Source of the DNA: Deltaproteobacteria bacterium
GTDB taxonomy: Bacteria; Desulfobacterota; Desulfobacteria; Desulfobacterales; Desulfosarcinaceae
Assembly (NCBI GenBank): GCA_002747175.1
Contig: PDTK01000032.1
Location: 17,232-81,231, forward strand
Direction: 5' to 3'
DNA length: 64,000 bases
A program made the position numbers and the translations under genes. Under the pieces are notes generated by a model. It was given only the letters and a program-made list of their open reading frames with translations. It was not told the DNA's origin and made no database searches. Below, piece by piece: positions 53,088 to 62,254 of this stretch (the stretch's first letter is position 1; each line of letters starts with the position of its first letter).

Positions 53088-55022
53088 TCATGCCATCGCC
53101 TTGGCCATCAATTCACCCACCATTTTGGAAAAGCGGGCCGGGTTGTCCAACTTGCCGCCTTCACTGACAACGGCCATATCGAAAAGCAACCGGCTGTAAT
53201 CTTTCAGTTTCGGATTGTCCCGGTCACTTTCGAACAATGCCTTGATTTTATCCACGACCGGGTGATCCATATTCAGCTCCAGAACCCGTTTGGTCACGGG
53301 CGGGGTCTGACCGGAGGCCTTGAGCAGTTTTTCCATGTAGGCGCTCATGTCCATGGCGTCGCCTGAAAGGCAGACCACCGAGTCCTTGAGGCGGCTGGAA
53401 GCTTTGACCTCCTTGACCTTGTCCGCCAGATGTCCTTTGATGAATCCAAACAGGGCACTGAAGGCATCTTTTTTGGCGTCATCCACCGCATCCAGATCCA
53501 GATCGCCTTTTTCAGCGCTTTTCAATGGTTTTCCATCGTATTCGGTCAATGACTGAACCACCCATTCGTCTACCGGATCGGTCATCAGCAAGACCTCATA
53601 GTCCTTTTCCTTGAGTGTCTCCAGGTGCGGGCTGTTGATCAACGCTGAAAGCTTGTCCCCGGTGATATAGAATATCTCTTTCTGGTCGGATTGCATGTTT
53701 TTGACATAATCGTCCAGCGATACCCAGGCGTCCTCGGATTTGGTGGTTTTGAATCGCACAAGGGGGGCGATCTTGTCTTTGCTGGCCGGGTCGGTATAGA
53801 TCCCTTCTTTTAAGACAGCGCCAAATTCATCATAGAAGGTGTTGTATTTTTCGGTCTCCATTTTTCCCAGCAGGTCAAACAGCTTCTTCAAAAGGTTCTT
53901 ACGGATGTTCAGCACCAGGCGGTCCTGCTGTAAAATTTCGCGGCTGACGTTCAGGTTCAGGTCCGAGGCATCCACGACCCCTTTGACGAAGCGGAAAAAT
54001 TCGGGCATCAGTTCCTTGCAGTCATCCATGATAAAGACACGCTTGGAATACAAATGGATGCCGTGTCGCCGATCGGGCGTAAACAGGTCGAAGGGTGCCT
54101 TGGAAGGGATATACAGCAAGGCATCGTATTCGGTGGTGCCCTCGAACTTGAGATGCAGCCGTTCCATGGGCGGATTCCAGTCGTGGCTCAGGTGCTTGTA
54201 GAATTCTTCGTATTCTTCATCCGTGACATCGCTTGAACTGCGTGTCCAGATGGCTTTCATGGAGTTGAGGGTTTCTTCTTTCATCACCTTGCGGGTCGTG
54301 GCACCCACGGGCTTTCCGTCCTTGTCCTTGATAATCTCTTCGTCCGGCAAGGGTTCGTCTTTCTCCACCTCCATGGTGATGGGATAGTTGACGAAGTCGG
54401 AGTGCTGTTTGACGATGCTGCGTACGACCCACTGGTCGGTGAAATCTTTGTCATCCTTTTCCGGTTTCTTCAAATTCAAGGTAATGGTGGTGCCGCGGGT
54501 GGCTTTTTCGGTCTCTTCGACAGAATAGGATCCGTCTCCGGAAGAAACCCATTTAACGGCCTTGTCCGCATCTACCCCGGCAGCCCGGGTGACGAGAGTG
54601 ATTGAATCCGCGACCATGAAGGCGCTGTAAAAACCAACACCGAACTGACCGATCAGCTCCGGAATGAGCGTTTCCTGTCCCTTGGCATGCTCCAGGGCTT
54701 CCATGAAGCCGGCCGTTCCGCTTTTGGCGATGGTACCGATGTTTTCCAGAACCTCTTCATAGGTCATTCCGACGCCATTGTCTGAGATTTCAAACGTCTG
54801 GGCAATGGCATCCGGCTTCAGTTCAATTTTGAATTCCGTATCCCCACCAAGAATCCCAGGTTCGGTTTCTGCTTTATATCGGACCTTGTCGATGGCATCC
54901 GATGCATTGGAAATCAATTCACGTAAAAAGATGTCCCGATTGGAATACAGTGAATTGACAATCAGGTTGAGGATCTGCTGCACTTCGGTTTTGAATTGAT
55001 GGGTTTCTTTCTTTGCTTCCAT
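53088..55022 (-). CDS. htpG: Molecular chaperone HtpG (Hsp90)
   Basis: 644-residue cytosolic ATP-dependent chaperone. The N-terminal GHKL ATPase has [34 protein letters not shown] and [15 protein letters not shown]; the middle domain shows APFDLF and KRVFIMDD and the catalytic loop [10 protein letters not shown]; the C-terminal dimer domain is present. Full length for the bacterial family. AGGAG lies 9 bases before the ATG. A heat-shock-type sigma-32 promoter is readable about 70 bases upstream (see separate entry), so heat induction is likely. Confidence 0.95.
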   Translation of the reverse strand: MEAKKETHQFKTEVQQILNLIVNSLYSNRDIFLRELISNASDAIDKVRYKAETEPGILGGDTEFKIELKPDAIAQTFEISDNGVGMTYEEVLENIGTIAKSGTAGFMEALEHAKGQETLIPELIGQFGVGFYSAFMVADSITLVTRAAGVDADKAVKWVSSGDGSYSVEETEKATRGTTITLNLKKPEKDDKDFTDQWVVRSIVKQHSDFVNYPITMEVEKDEPLPDEEIIKDKDGKPVGATTRKVMKEETLNSMKAIWTRSSSDVTDEEYEEFYKHLSHDWNPPMERLHLKFEGTTEYDALLYIPSKAPFDLFTPDRRHGIHLYSKRVFIMDDCKELMPEFFRFVKGVVDASDLNLNVSREILQQDRLVLNIRKNLLKKLFDLLGKMETEKYNTFYDEFGAVLKEGIYTDPASKDKIAPLVRFKTTKSEDAWVSLDDYVKNMQSDQKEIFYITGDKLSALINSPHLETLKEKDYEVLLMTDPVDEWVVQSLTEYDGKPLKSAEKGDLDLDAVDDAKKDAFSALFGFIKGHLADKVKEVKASSRLKDSVVCLSGDAMDMSAYMEKLLKASGQTPPVTKRVLELNMDHPVVDKIKALFESDRDNPKLKDYSRLLFDMAVVSEGGKLDNPARFSKMVGELMAKAMA

Positions 55023-55093
55023 GGGCTCTCCTGAGTGCTTTGAAATTATATTTTTATCAATGGTTATAATCAGTTCAATAAAATCAGATGAAT

Positions 55094-55123
55094 AATTATG
55101 GGGGCTAATTGTCGATTGTCAAG
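55094..55123 (-). promoter_or_regulatory. Sigma-32-type heat-shock promoter of htpG
   Basis: On the minus strand CTTGACA (55123-55117) is followed after 12 bases by CCCCCATAATT. This matches the RpoH pattern of a CTTGAAA-like -35 and a CCCCAT-type -10. It lies about 72 bases upstream of the htpG ATG. The same block could also serve sigma-70 (TTGACA, 17 bases, ATAATT). Confidence 0.75.
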
Positions 55124-55162
55124 GTGTAGACAGCCGATCGCTGAGCACCGCCTTAATCTGAA

Positions 55163-55190
55163 CCCAATTTGCCTATTTCCGGACAGACAC
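55163..55190. repeat. Repeat B copy 7 (partial)
   Basis: CCAATTTGCCTATTTCCGGA and CAGACAC keep the centre and right arm of family B; it lies about 140 bp upstream of htpG. Confidence 0.6.
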
Positions 55191-55206
55191 GAACCAGCAA
55201 AAATTT

Positions 55207-55266
55207 TAAGAACGTCGAACAGGGGGCTTCATCAAACCACCCGCTCGGCGGGTGGTCGACGATTTC
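55207..55266. repeat. Repeat E copy 3 (short)
   Basis: GAACGTCGAACAGGGGGCTT, then CCACCCGCTCGGCGGGTGG, GTCGACGATTT. The first hairpin of copies 1 and 2 is lost while the second is kept. Confidence 0.6.
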
Positions 55267-55272
55267 CCATTC

Positions 55273-55600
55273 CCTTCCGCCCCTGGTTCAAAATCTGAAA
55301 CTTTTATTTATTATCTTTACAAGATGTTACCTGAATACGAAAAACGCGCCTGCCAAAAGTTCAAAATATTGAACATTGCTTGAAAATGGTTTTTCATTTA
55401 TATCTAAACACCTTAGGAAAAACCATAGGCAAATCGGGTTTACGATTGTGAATATTTCGTAACCGACAACCGACGATAAATGCCGGCTGTTTGGCTTTCC
55501 CTGGTGCTGCCTTTTTTATATCCATTCAAAATTACACTGTTTTGGTATTACAGAATCGCTTTTTGATGTTTTCTCGGAAGATTGGCAAAGTGTTTGCTTG
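55273..55600. other. AT-rich stretch without recognisable genes
   Basis: No ORF of note on either strand. The base composition is clearly more AT-rich than the neighbouring genes, as expected of non-coding DNA or transferred sequence. I see no repeat copy here. Confidence 0.45.
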
Positions 55601-55609
55601 TACAAGTTT

Positions 55610-55640
55610 TCACCTAATAATTTTCATCTTTCTCCTCCTT
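55610..55640 (-). other. Perfect Shine-Dalgarno with 5-codon ORF on minus strand
   Basis: AAGGAGG followed by AGAAAG and ATG opens a five-codon frame (MKIIR) that stops at once. The GGTTAACC hairpin lies directly upstream of this ribosome site. This may be a leader peptide, or the remains of a lost gene. Confidence 0.4.
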
Positions 55641-55642
55641 AG

Positions 55643-55680
55643 CGGTTAACCGGCGTCATCCCGGTTAACCGTTTTGTTTT
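55643..55680 (+). terminator. Rho-independent-type hairpin
   Basis: CGGTTAACCGG and CCGGTTAACCG (11 bp, 7-base loop), followed by TTTTGTTTT on the plus strand. No plus-strand gene precedes it closely, so what it terminates is unclear; it may be left from an older arrangement. Confidence 0.65.
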
Positions 55681-55867
55681 TCGGCCATTTGGCATCTATC
55701 TGTGCACCCAATGCGATCCGGATTATAGGTGGAACGCCCAACGCCAACATCGGCAATCGCCTCCCTATGGACCAGGGAGCCTTGTAAACGCTTATCAAAA
55801 AAAGTATTGAAAAGTTTCAGGGTACACCGGATAATCAGGTAAGAATGGATACAGGCACACATTCAGC

Positions 55868-56080
55868 ATGAACAAATCGCTTGTTCGTCGACGCTTGCAT
55901 CTCTACGGAGTATCCAAATGCGGTTCCACTGCACCCGTTTCAGTAAAAAATCATTCTCCAACGCTGGCATTAGGAAAACGCAGAATCACCGACAATCACA
56001 GCGGTGAGATGACCGTCGAATCGCAACCTGGCACAGGAACGAAATTCACTATCGGACTTCCGGTAAACAGAACAAAATAG
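55868..56080 (+). pseudogene. Decayed C-terminal tail of a histidine kinase
   Basis: The tracked 70-codon ORF ends in GEMTVESQPGTGTKFTIGLP, the classic last strand region of a histidine-kinase ATPase domain (…HGGEITVESEPGKGTTFTI…). The preceding LALGKRRITDNHS is a degraded form of GLAICKRIIEDH, and everything before that has no kinase resemblance. No complete kinase lies upstream. It probably remains from a kinase whose partner receiver tail is at 60.65 kb. Confidence 0.7.
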
Positions 56081-56142
56081 CCCGGACGAATTTGGTGAAT
56101 CCCTGGCGGCCATCAATAAACAGGACTTTTATAGGGGAAACC

Positions 56143-59100
56143 ATGAATCACGTCAAAGTATCCGCAATTGGCTTTCTAATGTTGTGCGTCCTGCACGCCA
56201 TTCCTGGCTTTGCTCTCGATGTGCCCCCATCCCTGCAGCCATGGGAAAACTGGGTGCTGCATGGCAAACAGGAGCGAACCTGTCCGTCCCATTTCGACGA
56301 CGGCACCCGCAGCCACTGCTGGTGGCCTTCCCGCCTGATTGTGAACGCCAGCGATACGGGCGGCCTTTTCGAGCAGCAGGTCATGGTCTATGCCCCCAGT
56401 TGGGTGACGCTGCCCGGCGGTAGACACGACTGGCCCGAAACGGTTTCCGGGCCATCCGGCATGCTCTCGGTGGTCGATCGAAACGGTCGCCCATCGGTCT
56501 GGCTGATGCCGGGTGAGCACCGCATTGACGGTGCCTTTGTCTGGGACGATCTGCCCGACGTACTGCCGATTCCGCCGGAGGTGGGGCTTGTGTCCCTGCG
56601 GATCAACAACGGGGAGATCGCTACCATCGATCCGGGAAAAAACGGTCAATTGCGGCTGCATGGCAGCGGCGGTCGGGATACCCAGCAGGATCGTGTATCG
56701 GTTCATCTGTTCAGATGTATCGAAGACGACATTCCCATGCGCGTGGTGACACATGCCCTGTTGCAGGTTTCCGGTCGCCCGCGGGAAATCCGACTGGCCT
56801 CCCTCTTGCCTGAAAACAGTTTCGTCATGGACATCGACAGCCCGCTGCCCGCCCAGATGTCCGATGACAACGAGCTGCTGATCCAGGCCCGTCCGGGCAG
56901 CTGGGATGTTCGTGTGACCGCCCGCATGCCGGGCAATACGACCTCCCTGTCCATCGCGAACGATCACTATGGCCCCGAAATCTGGTCCTTTAAAGCATAC
57001 AATCACTTGCGCATGGTTAAGGTCACCGGTGCACCGACAATAGAGCCGTCACGAACCCAGATGCCCGACGACTGGAAAGACCTGCCTGCCTATCGCGTCC
57101 AACCGGGCGAAGGTTTGTCTTTCGATGTCATCCGCCGTGGCGACACCGATCCGGCACCGGATCAGCTTCAGCTTGAGCGCACCTGGTGGCTGGATTTCGA
57201 CGGCAGGGCCTTTACCCTGCACGACCGACTGTCCGGCAGCCTGAACCGAACATGGCACCTGGCCATGAAGGCGCCTGTGGAACTGGGACGCATCGTGGTG
57301 GATGGTCAGGATCGGCTGATCACCCGTCAAAACAAACTGCCGGGCGTCCAGCTTCGCCGCGGCCGGTTGGCCATGCAGGCGGACAGCCGTCTGGCCCGGC
57401 AATCATCGATCCTGCCGGCAGTGGGATGGGACCACGATTTCCAGCGTATCAGCGGCACCTTGAATCTGCCTCCCGGCTGGACCCTGTTATCCACCGCCGG
57501 TGTCGATGTGCCACCCGACGCCTGGCTTCAACGCTGGACCCTTCTGGACCTGTTTTTGGTGCTGATCATCGCCATCAGTGCCTGGAAGCTGCGCAGCCCG
57601 CTTGTCGGCCTGCTGGTCCTCGTGACCCTGGTCCTGATCTTCCATGAGCCGGGTGCGCCGCGCCATGTGTGGCTGCATCTGCTGATCGTGGCGGCTCTGC
57701 TTAGATACCTCCCCGATGGATGGTTTCGCAAAGTGATCCGGCTTTGGGGCGTGGGTGCTGTGATTGCCCTTTTGGCCATTTCTCTGCCCTTTATGGTGCA
57801 ACAGATCCGAACGGCGGTCTATCCCCAGCTGAAAGCCGCATACGCATCCACCGGAGGCCTATGGTTCACACCGGCTACCGAGGGAATAATGTCCGACGCG
57901 GCCATGCCGCCACCGGTAGCCAAAAAATCCCTGGCCAGCGTGCGCACAATGAACCGCTCTGCCATCGACAAGGCCCAGCCACTGGTGATGAAGCAGGCCG
58001 CCCAACCCGGTCTTGATTCCCGCTATCAATTGGAAGAAAAAGACCCCGATGCCCTGATCCAGACCGGACCGGGCCTGCCGACCTGGCGATGGCACCGCGT
58101 TCCATTACGCTGGAACGGGCCGGTCGACCGTGACCACCGGATCCGCCTATGGCTGATATCTCCGTTCATGAATTTGATTCTGGGGCTGATTCGGGTGATG
58201 CTGTTGTTCGTGCTGATCGGTATCGTCGTGGACATCAAACGATGGCGCCGGTATCTGTCGGCTCCTGTGGCAGAAGTCACGGTCGCCTTTTTGATTTCAG
58301 CAGGGTTGCTGATGTCGCCGCCCGTGTCGCTGGCCGAATCGGGCCGTCACCCGTTCCCGCCCCAGGCGCTGCTGGATGAACTGCAACAGCGCCTGCTCGA
58401 ACCCCCGGCCTGCCTGCCGAACTGTGCCGACATCAGCCGTCTGGAACTGGCGGCCATGCCGGACCAGTTGAGGCTGATCATGCAGGTGCATGCCCTGGCA
58501 GACACGGCCATTCCACTTCCGGTCCTGCGGGGTGCCTGGTCCCCGGCCGATGTAATGATTGACTGCAAGCCGGTGTCAAGCCTTCTGCGGGATGGCAAGG
58601 GCATGCTGTGGACGGTGGTTCCCGAGGGGGTGCATCAGCTCAAATTGACCGGCCCGGCGGGCAAGGCCGATGAAATTCGCTTGGCCATTCCCATGCGTCC
58701 CCATAAAATCACGTATGCCGGGGTGGGATGGCAGGCCCAAGGCATCCACGCCGACGGCAGCATCGATTCCGGAATCGTTTTGACCCGTGTCAAAAACGGA
58801 GCGGTAAAACATCACCGGCCATCCGGGTCCGACATTGAACCGTTTTTCCATCTGTCCCGCACGCTGCATCTGGGCATCCGCTGGGAGGTGACCACCCGCA
58901 TACGGCGGCAGACGGATCCGGGAACGCCTGTCGTACTTTCCGTACCACTGTTAGCGGGTGAATCGGTAACGACACCCGGCGTACACACCGAAGCCGGACA
59001 GGCGCAGATCACCATGGGACCCAACGCGGTTGAAACCCATTTCACCAGCACCCTGGCGTTAACCGAAGCCATACAACTGAAAGCGCCCGCCGGCGTTCCC

Positions 59101-60234
59101 TGGACCGAAACCTGGACCCTGGATGCATCACCCATCTGGCGCTGCGAGACATCCGGCCTGACCGTCATTCACCATCAGGATGCAGGCCATACATGGAAAC
59201 CCCAATGGCGACCCTGGCCCGGAGAAACGGTGAGCATCAGGGTTTCCCGGCCCGAAGCCGTGCCCGGCCGGACCATGACCGTGGATCACGTGCACCTGGA
59301 GGTGACCCCCGGCAGCCGTTTTTCCAGATCCGGGCTGGAAATGGGCATCCGTACCAGCAACGGCGGCCAGCATCAGATCGAATTGCCGCCCATGGCCAAC
59401 CTGCAAACCGTGACAATCAACGGGCAGAGCCTGCCCATTCACCAGGACGGCCGCCTTGTCAACATTCCCCTGGAACCCGGCAGCCGGCAGGTACGCATCC
59501 AATGGCAACAGTTGACCGAATCCCTGACACGGATCAGTGCGCCGGTGGTAGGTATCGGCCATGCCGCCGTGAATGCCACGGTCTCCTTTCGGATGCCGGA
59601 TCAGCGCTGGATTCTGTTCGTCGGCGGTCCCAGCATGGGCCCGGCGGTTCTGTTCTGGAGTTATGTGGCTGTGGCCGTCCTCATCTCCCTGGGACTTGGT
59701 CGCACCCATGTCACGCCACTTGGCACCCGTCAATGGCTGCTGCTTACCCTGGGCCTGACCCAGATACCGGCACCGGTGGCCATCCTGGTCGTGGGGTGGC
59801 TGATGGCCCTGGGTTTCCGCTGCCGTAAAACCATGCCCCGCGGCGCCCTATCCTTCAATCTGGTGCAACTAACCCTGGCAGCCCTTACCCTGGCAGCCCT
59901 GGCCGGCCTGTATACGGCCATCGAACGCGGCCTGTTGGGCATCCCGGATATGCAGATCGCCGGCAATCATTCCAGCCATCTGCAATTAAACTGGACCCAG
60001 GACCGCATCGACACCACGCTGCCAACGCCCTGGGTCATCAGCCTGCCCATGTGGACCTACCGGCTGATCATGCTCTCCTGGTCGCTCTGGATGGCTTTCA
60101 GCCTGGTATCCTGGTTGCGCTGGGGGTGGACTTGTTTTTCAAAGGAGCGGCTGTGGAAATCCATCCGTATTCGGAGAAAAACCAAGCCGGCAACCGGGGA
60201 AGACGCATCCGCTTTTACGAAACAGCCATATTGA
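56143..60234 (+). CDS. Very large membrane protein of unknown function
   Basis: 1363 residues from the ATG at 56143 (MNHVKVSAIGFLMLC), supported by AGGGG upstream, with a signal peptide ending about residue 23. A long extracytoplasmic domain (about 24-460) leads to a cluster of membrane helices (about 464-555), a linker, two more (about 671-735), a second large beta-rich-looking domain (about 740-1165) and four C-terminal helices (about 1168-1185, 1196-1224, 1240-1261, 1306-1326). Two Cys lie in the N-terminal CPSHFDDGTRSHC and two in PPACLPNC. I do not recognise it; it has the scale of an envelope-biogenesis or secretion-associated protein. The stop overlaps the ssrA promoter. Confidence 0.7.
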   Translation: MNHVKVSAIGFLMLCVLHAIPGFALDVPPSLQPWENWVLHGKQERTCPSHFDDGTRSHCWWPSRLIVNASDTGGLFEQQVMVYAPSWVTLPGGRHDWPETVSGPSGMLSVVDRNGRPSVWLMPGEHRIDGAFVWDDLPDVLPIPPEVGLVSLRINNGEIATIDPGKNGQLRLHGSGGRDTQQDRVSVHLFRCIEDDIPMRVVTHALLQVSGRPREIRLASLLPENSFVMDIDSPLPAQMSDDNELLIQARPGSWDVRVTARMPGNTTSLSIANDHYGPEIWSFKAYNHLRMVKVTGAPTIEPSRTQMPDDWKDLPAYRVQPGEGLSFDVIRRGDTDPAPDQLQLERTWWLDFDGRAFTLHDRLSGSLNRTWHLAMKAPVELGRIVVDGQDRLITRQNKLPGVQLRRGRLAMQADSRLARQSSILPAVGWDHDFQRISGTLNLPPGWTLLSTAGVDVPPDAWLQRWTLLDLFLVLIIAISAWKLRSPLVGLLVLVTLVLIFHEPGAPRHVWLHLLIVAALLRYLPDGWFRKVIRLWGVGAVIALLAISLPFMVQQIRTAVYPQLKAAYASTGGLWFTPATEGIMSDAAMPPPVAKKSLASVRTMNRSAIDKAQPLVMKQAAQPGLDSRYQLEEKDPDALIQTGPGLPTWRWHRVPLRWNGPVDRDHRIRLWLISPFMNLILGLIRVMLLFVLIGIVVDIKRWRRYLSAPVAEVTVAFLISAGLLMSPPVSLAESGRHPFPPQALLDELQQRLLEPPACLPNCADISRLELAAMPDQLRLIMQVHALADTAIPLPVLRGAWSPADVMIDCKPVSSLLRDGKGMLWTVVPEGVHQLKLTGPAGKADEIRLAIPMRPHKITYAGVGWQAQGIHADGSIDSGIVLTRVKNGAVKHHRPSGSDIEPFFHLSRTLHLGIRWEVTTRIRRQTDPGTPVVLSVPLLAGESVTTPGVHTEAGQAQITMGPNAVETHFTSTLALTEAIQLKAPAGVPWTETWTLDASPIWRCETSGLTVIHHQDAGHTWKPQWRPWPGETVSIRVSRPEAVPGRTMTVDHVHLEVTPGSRFSRSGLEMGIRTSNGGQHQIELPPMANLQTVTINGQSLPIHQDGRLVNIPLEPGSRQVRIQWQQLTESLTRISAPVVGIGHAAVNATVSFRMPDQRWILFVGGPSMGPAVLFWSYVAVAVLISLGLGRTHVTPLGTRQWLLLTLGLTQIPAPVAILVVGWLMALGFRCRKTMPRGALSFNLVQLTLAALTLAALAGLYTAIERGLLGIPDMQIAGNHSSHLQLNWTQDRIDTTLPTPWVISLPMWTYRLIMLSWSLWMAFSLVSWLRWGWTCFSKERLWKSIRIRRKTKPATGEDASAFTKQPY

Positions 60235-60259
60235 CTTTGCCAGGCCCGTGAATTAGTAT
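60231..60259 (+). promoter_or_regulatory. Sigma-70 promoter of ssrA
   Basis: TTGACT (60231-60236), a 17-base spacer and TAGTAT (60254-60259), about 22 bases before the mature 5' end of tmRNA. The -35 box overlaps the stop codon of the large membrane protein. Confidence 0.75.
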
Positions 60260-60280
60260 AACCCTTATTTTCATAAATAT

Positions 60281-60632
60281 GGGGGCGAAACGGCTTCGAC
60301 GGGGATAAAGAAGCTCAGGTTGCATGCCGAGTTCCTGCCGTCTCGTAAAACTGGCGGGAATTAAATATAATCGCTGACGATTATAACTACGCCGTAGCTG
60401 CATAGCTACCGTTCTACCAGGTTTTTCCCACGCGCCTGGATAGAACGTCGACTAGTGGGATAGCCGTAGCTGAATGCCTGCTACAGCAACGGCGAACTTT
60501 TAGCGGGATAGCCTTTGCAGCACCCTGCCTGATGGAGGCTTCGCAGAGGCGATACTTAGAGATCAGGATAAGCATGTAGAGATCTGTGTGGAATATTTTC
60601 GGACGCGGGTTCGACTCCCGCCGCCTCCACCA
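60281..60632 (+). ncRNA. ssrA: Transfer-messenger RNA (tmRNA)
   Basis: 352-nt one-piece tmRNA that rescues stalled ribosomes. The 5' end GGGGGCGAAACGGCTTCGAC pairs with the 3' acceptor CGCCTCC, and the TTCGACTCCCG arm and an encoded CCA end are present. The tag frame begins GCTGACGATTATAAC (60373-60405) and reads ADDYNYAVAA then stop, which is a normal proteolysis tag. The sequence runs straight on into the truncated receiver gene, so the 3' end is a likely old integration site; no integrase or second 3' copy is seen here. Confidence 0.95.
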
Positions 60633-60657
60633 TTAACATTTAGACAAACCGATCCTG

Positions 60658-62085
60658 TTGCCAAGTCCGGAACGCGGTATCGGTTTCGTAACAGCCATCA
60701 GCAAAGAAGACACCCATGTTTTTACCGGTTACGAAAAAGGCGCTGTGGATTATCTTTTTAAACCTTTGGATCCTTTTATTCTGAAGAGCAAAGTCAATGT
60801 CTTCCTGGAGCTTTTTCAACAGCGTAAAAAGCTCCAGGACAGCAATGCCGCGCTGAGTCGTAGGGTGGAAAAACTGGAGGCCCTCAATCAGCAAATTCGG
60901 GATCAGCAAGAATCGGTTATCGAGGAAGAACGCCTCAAGGTTCTGCTCCAGATGACTGGTGCCACCGCCCATGAATTGAACCAGCCACTGATGATTCTGA
61001 TGAGCAATGCGCAGCTCATAGAAATGGAAAAAGGTCTGCCTGAGCATCTGTCTTCGCGATTGCAGAACGTTACCGATGCGGCCGCCCGGATTTCGGACAT
61101 CGTCAAAAAGATCCAGACCCTGCGCCATGACGAGCCCAGGCAATACGCCGATGGAAAGACCATTGTCAATCTGGACCAGCGTGTATCTATTCTGTCCGTC
61201 GAGGATGAAGACGAATATTTCGAAAAGGTCAGACACATCCTGCACAACCATGAACAGCTAAAAATCAGCCGAACCCGAAATATCACCGACACCTTCGAAC
61301 TATTGGAAAAAGAGTCATTCGACCTTATCTTCCTGGACTATCTGCTGCCGGACGGGACCGGTTTGGAATTCCTTGAACGCATAAACAACAAGGGCATCGA
61401 AACACCGGTGGTGGTCATCACCGGACAGGGCGATGAATTGATCGCTTCCCGGATCATCCAGGCCGGGGCCTACGACTATCTGCCCAAAGCGAAAGTCAGC
61501 GACAAGAGCCTTTTACGAATAATCTCCAATACCCTGGAAAAAGCCGACCTGAAACGCAAAATGCGTGTAGCCCAGAAAAAACTGGCCGAGATGTCTATCC
61601 GTGATGAGCTCACGGGCATTTTCAACCGCCGTTACTTCGAGGAATCACTGGAACGTGAAATTTCCGGATCCGAACGATATGGCCACGGGTTGGCATTGTG
61701 CATGATCGACCTGGATTTCTTCAAAATTATCAATGACACTCACGGACACCTGTGCGGTGATCGGGTACTTCAGGAATTCGGCCGGCTCTTGGACACGAGC
61801 ATCCGCAAATACGATGTGGGATGCCGATACGGGGGTGAAGAGTTTGCCGTCATTCTTCCCGATACGACATTGGATCGAGCCATCACCCTTTGCGAACGAA
61901 TCCGTGAACGGGTGAAAGCATATGACTTCACCTACGAGGACTTGACGCTCCATATAACAGCCAGCATGGGCGTTGCCGCCCGGCCGACCAATGATGACAT
62001 TAGCGGCACGGAACTGCTGAACATGGCGGACAAAGCCCTGTATCAGGCCAAGCGTGAGGGAAGGGACCGGGTGGTGGCGATCTGA
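60658..62085 (+). CDS. Diguanylate cyclase with receiver domains, N-terminally truncated
   Basis: Signalling protein whose GGDEF domain makes c-di-GMP. Domains in order: the last half of a receiver (about 1-55: FVTAISKEDTHVF, GAVDYLFKPLDP), a coiled HisKA-like region with AHELNQPLMILMSNAQ but no kinase ATPase domain, a complete receiver (LSVEDEDE, LIFLDYLLPDGTGL, VITGQGD, LPKAK) and a GGDEF domain with RYGGEEFAVILP. The reading frame opens only 2 bases after the tmRNA CCA end and has no phospho-Asp half for the first receiver and no ribosome site, so TTG at 60658 is a doubtful start. It may be a pseudogene or may start internally near MTGATAHEL. Confidence 0.82.
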   Translation: MPSPERGIGFVTAISKEDTHVFTGYEKGAVDYLFKPLDPFILKSKVNVFLELFQQRKKLQDSNAALSRRVEKLEALNQQIRDQQESVIEEERLKVLLQMTGATAHELNQPLMILMSNAQLIEMEKGLPEHLSSRLQNVTDAAARISDIVKKIQTLRHDEPRQYADGKTIVNLDQRVSILSVEDEDEYFEKVRHILHNHEQLKISRTRNITDTFELLEKESFDLIFLDYLLPDGTGLEFLERINNKGIETPVVVITGQGDELIASRIIQAGAYDYLPKAKVSDKSLLRIISNTLEKADLKRKMRVAQKKLAEMSIRDELTGIFNRRYFEESLEREISGSERYGHGLALCMIDLDFFKIINDTHGHLCGDRVLQEFGRLLDTSIRKYDVGCRYGGEEFAVILPDTTLDRAITLCERIRERVKAYDFTYEDLTLHITASMGVAARPTNDDISGTELLNMADKALYQAKREGRDRVVAI

Positions 62086-62207
62086 GATTGGGGTTGGCGT
62101 TCAAGGTTTAGAGTTCGTGGTTGGACCTTGTTCCCCTTCAAATCAATCCCTTTGACAATGTTCGACCAGAAGGCCATTCGGGGCTAAGGATTTTTCGAAC
62201 CTTCTCA

Positions 62208-62226
62208 TTTTTTATGCAACCATTGG
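62208..62226. repeat. Short recurring motif (TTTTTTATGCAACCATTGGG)
   Basis: Another copy of the motif at 13935-13954, here about 30 bp beyond the stop of the aminotransferase. The rest of the gap 62086-62254 has no feature. Confidence 0.45.
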
Positions 62227-62254
62227 GTGCAAGATACCCTTTCCAAACACAACT

